Origin: Venturia oleaginea
Taxonomy: Eukaryota; Ascomycota; Dothideomycetes; Venturiales; Venturiaceae
Length of the DNA stretch: 64,000 nt
NCBI GenBank assembly: GCA_013176395.1
Contig: JABMLP010000021.1
Span: forward strand, 248,001-312,000
Direction: 5' to 3'
The notes beneath the pieces are model-generated. The model made no database searches and had not been told where the DNA came from. It was given only the letters and a program-made list of their open reading frames with translations. Positions 57,401 to 64,000 of the stretch are shown here, one piece after another (the stretch's first letter is position 1; each line of letters opens with the position of its first letter). The position numbers and the translations under genes were made by a program.

Positions 57401-58898
57401 CTCCCTCACCGTCATTCCTGAGCAGCCAATCCTCACGGTCTCGGCAGTGTCTTTGCCCCAGTCCGCACTTATGCTGTTGGAAGGAGAGAGCACGAGATTC
57501 TCGATCACTGTACATAACACCTCTGATACTGTTGCTGCTGATTTTATTCACCTCTCGTTCCGCGACTCGACAACAACTGCGATACAAGAAGCTCTGGGGA
57601 ACAAAAGGCTACCACCGGCGGAACTCTTCGAGCTAGAATATCAACTGTCACATCACCCAGCCGTTCGAGCAACGGAAGATGCTCCCACATCAATAGCGCC
57701 AGGAAGCTCGGAAATTTTTTGGGTAGAGATCATGGGAAAAGCTGGTTTGGCTTCTGCAGCCATACAAATCGATTATGCAAGTCTCGCTGCGCCAGCATCG
57801 GAGATTGACGATTCATTTTTCACCCGTAATGTTGTCGTCCCAATCTCTGTCACCGTAAATGCGAGCGTCCAGCTCCACCGCATGGAGATCATTCCAATAT
57901 CCACGAACTTATCGCGAGACCCAACTGTTGAGGAGTCTGACGCGACCGGTATCGTTGGCCTCACAGGCCTTCGAAAGCATTCACAAGACGAATGCTGTCT
58001 ATTGCTTCTTGACTTTAGGAACGCATGGCCGACACCGATTGAAATTGATATTCAGATCGGCAATAAGGAGCTTCTCGACAAAAGAAGTTCGGGGATCACA
58101 GCATTAACCTCGCATGAAACTGTGCAGCCTGGCCATATTGCTAGGATGATTCTTTTGCTACCAAAGCTGTACGTCAAACTTCCGCATGCTCGGATACGAT
58201 CTGCCAACGAGCGTCAATTTGTCGTCAGTACAAACAGCATCTCACCTGAATCCGAACGGGTAACGAGAGAAACATTCTGGTACCGAGAAGAATTTCTCAA
58301 GATGATCTCTGGTTCTTGGAAGCAAGAAGGGGGTGATAAATTTGGGACTATTGACCTCAGAAGCGTTGTTCGATTCAATCCCAGGATGGTAGATGTGCTG
58401 AAACTCGATGATGTTGCCATTGAGATGACCATTCATGTTAAAGGTGGAGAGAGTGAAGCAAAGAGCGTGGAACAGACTGGACGCACAAGCTTCACGGTCA
58501 GTGTGGACGACAATGTCACGGTACGCACAACTTTGAGGAATCGTTCCGACGCCACGATATACCCTTTGTTACGGTTACAGCCAAGCCTGACCTACCAGTC
58601 AAATGAGATGGCGCTCGATCTCGTGAAGCGCTTGGCTTGGAGTGGCTTACTTCAGAAACGGCTTCCACCGATAGGTCCTGGGGAGACGATACAAACCGAG
58701 CTAGGCATTTGTATTCTGTCTAGTGGTGAATATGAGATTGGAGCGCATGTAGAGGAAATCAAGGCATGTTATAGGACTGAAAAGCAAGATGAGAATGGTC
58801 AAGGCGTTGCTTCAATTCCTGATCTCGTGGCAGGCACATTGGGACGGAGAACATGGACTGCTAGTGAAGCTTGCAGGATAACTGCCGTCGAAGATTGA
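54441..58898 (+). CDS. trs120: TRAPP II complex subunit Trs120 (TRAPPC9)
   Basis: Exon 1 is 54441-54606, intron 54607-54672 (66 bases, GTATGT), exon 2 is 54673-55661, intron 55662-55709 (48 bases), exon 3 is 55710-58898; 1447 residues. Trs120 is a large subunit of the TRAPPII GEF for Ypt31/Rab11 at the late Golgi. Seen: the N-terminal ARVRTLLLPIGRIKRTRFST and FPDGIVLYDFSTSMPPTSHL (the region specific to Trs120), then FREPLVILGIADS, KILVFESSE, ARVDLVIGSLYLQSGRWTDA and LFSDDLWHAKALENVMICML. A large beta-rich C-terminal half with ASPE-like repeats (FVISLQNPYEIPVQIESIRL, TRFSITVHNTSDTVAADFIH) ends in a conserved RTTLRNRSDATIYPLLRLQP. The linker between 55140 and 55440 is Ser/Pro-rich and disordered. 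Length fits filamentous-fungal homologues (1300-1500). Confidence 0.9.
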
Positions 58899-59304
58899 AC
58901 TGAGATTCAATGAATGAAGAATCCGAAACTTGCCAGATTTGTGACGCCTCTAATTGAAAGTTCCTTGCTTTCTCAACGCTTGTCTATGCGATACCAGCGA
59001 TCACCGACAACATCGCTTTTGGCTGAAGACTTATCCCATAAATCAGACGTCCTGTTTTCGTGGTTGCTTCCTATTCGATAGGGTGGTAGTGTTTTCGAAG
59101 GGGTGTGTGGCTGTGCGGCTTTTCAACCAATCATATCCCCTACTTAGCCACTCCGCAGAAAAACCAACCAGAGCGTCTGATTCATGAGATAACTGAAGCT
59201 GAACACAGGGCTCTGAGTTGAGATCACGTGCAATCAACCTCGACCTAATGCTGCTAAGAGACTCCCTCATCTCACAATTATTACCTATCCCAACCCGCGA
59301 AACC
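58899..59304. other. Short intergenic stretch
   Basis: Between the TRS120 stop and the start of the EMC7 gene; no gene seen. Confidence 0.5.
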
Positions 59305-60156
59305 ATGTTACGACCAACAACCATCCTCGCTGCGATCCTTGCCACTTTCGTATCGGCATCACACATCACAATAACGATTCCATCGCATCCTCTGCTCGCC
59401 AATCCCGCGACCCTCCCAGCCAGCACTCACGCAACCCTCCACGCGAACGGCGCACCCCTTTCTGCTCCGATAACCCGCTTAAATACCTTCGTATTCTCCC
59501 ACGTACCTACCGGCTCATACTTCCTCACGATACATTGCCGAGATTACTTCTTCGAGCCGCTCAGAGTTGATGTCGGAACTGATGAGAACGGGGTTGAGTT
59601 CGTGAAGAGCTGGCAGACATTCTATGGGAATGAGTGGGAAAATACTGGAGAGAAGAGAGGGGAGGGTGTTGCAGCACAAGGAGGTGACGGGCTTAAGCGT
59701 GAGGCTGTTGCTGTGATTGAGAGCAGGGTTACTGGGGCCAAGGACTTCTATCAGGAGAGGGAAGGCTGTGAGTATACTTCTGTGAGGATGGAAGGGCATG
59801 AATGCTAATCATCGGTGGTTAGTCTCGGTTATATCTCTTTTCAAGAACCCGATGATCTTGATGGCTGTTGTTTCTTTGGGATTGGTTCTGGGAATGCCTT
59901 ATTTGATGGACAACCGTGAGTCCCTTGGCAGTTCAGAATGTTTAACATGCTGAGGCTAATTATCGCTATAGTCGATCCAGAGGCCAAAGCTGAGTTCGAG
60001 GAAATGACCAAGAACAACCCGGTCGCTGCAAATCCTGCCGCTGCTATCCAGAATTTCGACCTTGCAGGATGGATGGCAGGATCAAAAGCACCTGCACCCC
60101 CTGCAGCAATTGAAGAAAAGAGATCTGCTCCGTCTGGCGGAAAGCGGAAGGGATGA
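59305..60156 (+). CDS. emc7: ER membrane complex subunit 7 (Emc7/Sop4, DUF2012 family)
   Basis: Exons 59305-59767, 59823-59915 and 59972-60156; introns of 55 and 56 bases; 246 residues. The start at 59305 (MLRPTTILAAILATFVSASH) is preferred because it gives a signal peptide; the frame is open further upstream. Emc7 is a luminal/single-span subunit of the ER membrane protein complex that inserts and folds membrane proteins. The luminal part is a beta-sandwich: ATLPASTHATLHANGAPLSA, FSHVPTGSYFLTIHCRDYFF and EPLRVDV match the DUF2012 pattern LxxGxxxaxt...f.F.nvp.GsYlL.v...dy.F. Exon 2 is a transmembrane segment (SLFKNPMILMAVVSLGLVLG), and the cytosolic tail is DPEAKAEFEEMTKNN..., ending in the short basic GGKRKG. 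Confidence 0.82.
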
Positions 60157-61264
60157 AAGAGTAGTTTGGATTGGTGTATAGATATATGACTACGCTTCGA
60201 GCGTATGGCGTCCTCGGGTATAGATGTGAATACATAGTCAATGGACTTGGAATAACATGATGGCTAGGATCAATCCTGGGGGATCAATCTGACTATACAA
60301 GCCGACGATTTCCAGGGGACCGTGATTTTGGATTCGAAGGAGACCATCGTCGAACGCGAATTCAATGCCATATGTCAAACTTGACAGGACGACTAATTCC
60401 AGAAGATACTCATACTTCATTTGGAGAAGCCGGAATCCACCATTGTTCAATCCGCTTTCAAGGCCATCTTTCCATCTCGATGATTCCAATATTCAAAGAA
60501 GACCTACGTTCTTAATTTCATGAGCTCAGACATCCCAATCGTTGACTTGCCTTCACGATGATATGTAGGCCCAAAGAAAAGAAGGTTTCCCACAACATCT
60601 GCATAAATCAATATGAGTGGCTCGGCAAATACCTCTCTCGAACTAAGAGGTTCTATATCACCTTGATCACGGTTTCGGTTCCGAGAATGCCGATATCATA
60701 TTTATGAGAACAGTTGGGAATGAATGGCGTCTTGAGATGATCTCCAGGACATAAATCGCTTTCGCATATTGATCTTATTGCGTGCGATATGTATCTCGCT
60801 GATTGAGGTGTCCAGAGTTACTCATAGTGATGACTTGAGGAGACGCCCTGTTCTGGAATCGATGGAGTGCATCTCTCTCGGCATCGAAGTATCTTTTGGA
60901 GTAGATTGAGGTGGAATGTGAGCTATTTGCTCTTTATAGAGGGGATGGTAACGACTTTCGCTTGCTGGTATCATTCTATATGGTAGACACGTTGCTGATT
61001 GGAATCTCTAGAATCACATAGCGCACTACCATACGATGAAGCATCGTACTGGGATTGATAATGGGTATTGCTCTAACATCAAGGTATCTTTAGGAATGGA
61101 TGGAATGGGCCGTGATCTGTTTACCATTGCTAGTGAGGATATCTGCAAGATAGTAGCGCTGCTATGGCTGCTACTATGTGTTCAACCGATGTATTGTCGC
61201 CTACAAAAACCCTTCCACCCACCACCGAGCTTCACCTTCTTTACAACAACAACCAGCACCCACC
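60157..61264. other. Gene-free stretch
   Basis: No supported gene; a minus frame at 60238-60489 lacks a domain. The promoter of the next gene lies at the 3' end. Confidence 0.45.
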
Positions 61265-62074
61265 ATGTCCACCTGTCAACAGCCACCATCCTCCACTACC
61301 ATGAACGCCGGGCCACAGCCCACACGGCAATACCTCGAGCAGAGCGATGTCGCTGCTCTGCGCTTTCCCAATATCAAATTCCCACTACTAATCATCCTCG
61401 ACTTGAATGGCTGCCTCGTCGCTCGCCAAGGGCCCGACATCGAACTCCGCGAAGATGTCAAGAAATTCCTCCAGTATCTCCTCCAAGAGCACTGGGTCAT
61501 GACCTGGTCAAGTGCGGTGGGCACGAACGTCCAGCGCATGATCGACAAGTTCTTCACGGGAAAGCAGCAGGCAAAGCTCGTGGCGGTGTGGACAAGAAGC
61601 TCCTTCGAGCTCACTGGGGAGCAGTACAACTCCAACATACAACTGTACAAACAACTCTCTCGCGTCTGGGACAGCGACTGGATCCAGCAGACCCATCCTC
61701 ACGTCGCCGGTCGCCCAGCCCATCGATGGGCTTATTGGGGCTTCTACAATACAGTCCTCATCGACGACTCATATGAAAAGGCCAAAACCGAGCCATACAA
61801 TCACATACGCGTCCTGGAGTTCTACCATCCAGATGATCCGACCAGACTTTTCGTGGAACTCGATCACGATACCACCGTTCTCGGACAGGTTGCGAAATAC
61901 CTTGAGTGGCTGAGGCACTCTTGCAATGTCATCAACTCGATCAAGACCAACCCTTTCATAATGAATGACGGCTACATGATCAATTGGAACGAGTACTTTG
62001 GCCTTCCGGACGTTGTGGAGGAAGATGAGGAAAAGATCGGTCACCAAGAGACGAATGAAGAATTAGAGGGATGA
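61265..62074 (+). CDS. FCP1/TIM50-like HAD-fold protein with altered catalytic motif (269 aa)
   Basis: A single-exon gene; I use the ATG at 61265 (MSTCQQPPSSTTMNAGPQPT) in the frame that is open from 61178. The body resembles the NIF/FCP1-like phosphatase domain: FPLLIILDLNGCLVARQG (motif I region), HWVMTWSSAVGTNVQRMIDK (motif II-like W-S-S-A), RWAYWGFYNTVLIDDSYEKA (motif III, LIDDS with conserved K), and a C-terminal helical block. The motif I sequence is D-L-N-G-C where active FCP1-type enzymes have D-x-D-x-T/V: the first Asp is present and the second is Asn. Family knowledge: the first Asp is the nucleophile and the second is the acid/base, so a full phosphatase activity is doubtful (TIM50 also lacks it). 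I give no gene symbol. Its role is unknown; there is no mitochondrial targeting sequence or membrane segment. Confidence 0.8.
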   Translation: MSTCQQPPSSTTMNAGPQPTRQYLEQSDVAALRFPNIKFPLLIILDLNGCLVARQGPDIELREDVKKFLQYLLQEHWVMTWSSAVGTNVQRMIDKFFTGKQQAKLVAVWTRSSFELTGEQYNSNIQLYKQLSRVWDSDWIQQTHPHVAGRPAHRWAYWGFYNTVLIDDSYEKAKTEPYNHIRVLEFYHPDDPTRLFVELDHDTTVLGQVAKYLEWLRHSCNVINSIKTNPFIMNDGYMINWNEYFGLPDVVEEDEEKIGHQETNEELEG

Positions 62075-62601
62075 GCTGCCGATGATATTTTGGGGATCTG
62101 GAAGTGGAAGGGGTTTTTGTTTTGGCATGCGCAACTTTTTCAAGAACTCCGAGAGGTTCTGGCATTTTCCGTTCTGAAACTCGCTGGGAAATTAAGCGCT
62201 CAGGGGATTGCTAGGAACTGGTCAGACTGCTAAGCAATATCTCATGTATGAATAATTCGAGACTACTCAGGAGTCCAGCAATCAATGATCCTTATCTGGT
62301 GTGTCGATTTGAACTGTTTCTTTTACACATGCTTTGAGGGAATCTACAGAAAAGGCTAATCGAAGATATCTGTATATGCTGTGACAGGCAACTCGATATC
62401 CTGAGATACGCCAATAAACGTCAAGCTGTTCGATGCTGCATAACATGTTGTCAAAATGCCATGCTGTGGTTTACCACTAGTGTGACACTAGCTTCCCAGC
62501 CAAACGGTGTCTCACAATCAATTATATCTCTTTGCCCTCTCAACAAACCTTCCACACAACAACAACATCCACATCGACATTTTTGCTTGCATGTTTACAA
62601 A
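62075..62601. other. Intergenic stretch
   Basis: No gene seen; it separates the HAD protein from the start of the CRT10-like gene. Confidence 0.5.
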
Positions 62602-64000
62602 ATGGGAGAGTTCGAGGCCTTGCCGGCGTTCGTCAAAGAGACTTTACGCGAAAAGGCCATCGACTGTATGCCAATTGGCCGCCAGAGAGGTACCGAAAGG
62701 GTAAGTGGACCTTGCTTTAATCCGCCAGATCTGGGGACTCGGATGTGCGCGCATCGCGTGCCATTCACGTCAAGCTTCCACGCATTCCGGCGGCTTTGGT
62801 ACGAGTGTTTCTGACACTAGCTAATCTCTTGCAGTTTCCTGTCTTGCTAGAAAAGGGCGGTGATCTTGTGGACGCCGATGAGCTGCCACCTATCAAAGAA
62901 TGGAGACTCAATTTGACGGCGTTGTCAAAGGTATTTATTCTTCTCTCCGACGCGCGCCGCCTCCCATTTTGATAACCATGCACTTCCTTCAACTTCCACA
63001 TTGTCCCTAACAAAATACTGGCAATGTGCTTTCAATTGCCAAAAACCATCGTCGTCCATCTCCATTCGAGGGACTTGAAGACAACATCTTCGCCTGCTTA
63101 TCAACAGCTCCCTCCTTGTCCGTCTCGTCTAACAATACTATCTAGATCTATAATCTATACTTCGTTGCTTACTCCGACCAAATTTATGTCTACCTACCAC
63201 ATTATCCAACTCAGCGCCTACCTTTGGAGCCAGCTATCATTCTAAATCCGCGAAAGACAAATCCGGAGCCAGAAGGAACCATCGACCGAGAAGACCCTCA
63301 TTCTATTAACAACATTTTTATTGACTTTCTGGGAGAGTTGGAAATCATTCTTGTTGCTTGTGATGATGGCGATGTCATTGGATACTACACTCATGTAATC
63401 GAAGATGTTCTCAACCATTCGGAGACCGAAGAAGAGGAAAAGGAGAACGAACTACATTTTTTCGCCATCAATGTTGGACTCAGCGCTTGGAGCCTTTCTG
63501 TCCACTCTCTTGCTCGCAAGATCGCCATCGGTGCGAACACACAAGACATCACCGTGTACTCGTTCGGTCTCAGCTTCCACTCATCCGAATTCGGTCCGCA
63601 TCCGAACGCCGAAGAATTGCGAAATTTTGTAGACCAGAGTTACGATGGTCCGAAGTGGCGGCAGAGAGATGAAACTCTCATGATGACCACATTGGGTAGC
63701 AACATACCATCCTTGGCGTTTTGCAACAACGACGAAGACTTGGAGGGGAAGCTCCTTGCTGCGGGCACTGTCGCAGGCGGAATCCACATCATGAACTTGC
63801 GCACGCAAAAGCCTCTCGAATATTTCCAGGTCGGATTTTGTCGCCAGTACGAACGAGGTGGAGGATGTTGGTGTTGCCCGAGCGGTTTACATCATGCCTC
63901 GTGGGGTCTCGCATGGCTTGACAGAAAGTCATTTCACCCGGTTTCCAGACAGATACCACAAGATCGATCAGGTCTCGGGCATGTCAGGTTCAAGGATGCC
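62602..64000 (+). CDS. CRT10-like beta-propeller protein, truncated by window end
   Basis: Exon 1 is 62602-62700 (MGEFEALPAFVKETLREKAI...), an intron follows (GTAAGT at 62701), exon 2 is 62835-62930 (FPVLLEKGGDLVDADELPPI...LNLTALSK), and a third exon begins at 63146 (IYNLYFVAYSDQIYVYLPHY). The frame is then open to base 64000. The intervening 62730-62814 bases hold a sequence (SRAIHVKLPRIPAALFPVLL) that might be a further exon, so the N-terminal structure is uncertain. Conserved-looking parts: NLYFVAYSDQIYVY, IILVACDDGDVIGYYTHVIE, KIAIGANTQDITVYSFGLSF and a repeated beta-propeller pattern, like the CRT10 family. Family knowledge: yeast Crt10 affects transcription of ribonucleotide reductase genes. 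The assignment is by pattern and moderate. Confidence 0.55.

Overview
The window is nuclear DNA of a filamentous ascomycete. Genes carry one to ten short introns (mostly 48-75 bases) with GTAAGT/GTATGT donors, CTAAC or CTGAC branch sites and YAG acceptors. Recognisable proteins are fungal housekeeping types: Spc97/GCP2, Med6, Pmt2, Hem13, Atg8, Nce101, Gis2, RNase H2A, Trs120, Emc7, a DUF3684-type Hsp90-like ATPase and a Crt10-like protein. Multi-intron PMT, a DUF3684-type protein and small secreted proteins point to Pezizomycotina, perhaps Leotiomycetes; the exact class is inference.

Layout. 1-6.6 kb: 3' part of a gamma-tubulin complex gene, a doubtful coiled-coil gene, then MMTAG2-like and MED6 genes facing away from each other across a 166-base promoter. 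7.6-12.5 kb: an 8-cysteine secreted protein and a 1240-residue orphan protein. 12.7-15.5 kb: three adjacent broken genes (patatin-like lipase, MYND zinc finger, a fungal orphan) with frameshifts and in-frame stops. 16-27.6 kb: a coiled-coil protein, an MFS sugar transporter, PMT2 and an APC-superfamily amino-acid permease. 28.4-30.3 kb: a complete pogo/Fot1-like DNA transposon flanked by TA. 30.7-34.5 kb: HEM13, ATG8 and a small NCE101 gene. 34.7-40.7 kb: gene-poor, with degenerate remnants. 40.8-42.4 kb: a secreted glycine-rich protein encoded by an 11-exon gene whose interior is a tandem array of 95-base exon+intron units. 44-64 kb: dense housekeeping genes (GIS2, RNase H2A, a 1769-residue sacsin-like ATPase, TRS120, EMC7, a FCP1-like HAD protein, the start of a CRT10-like gene).

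The most unusual object is the exon-intron array at 41352-42079. Each unit has a 45-base symmetric (phase 1-1) mini-exon for one 15-residue Gly/Lys repeat and a 50-base intron, and every array intron begins with the same in-frame UAG. The repeat number of the secreted protein could therefore be changed by exon skipping, and a truncated form made by intron retention. A second unusual object is a dispersed hairpin repeat of about 71 bases (two 25-base arms, 21-base loop), seen five times; one copy lies inside intron 3 of the array gene.

All intron boundaries, alignments and family names were worked out by eye without database searches.
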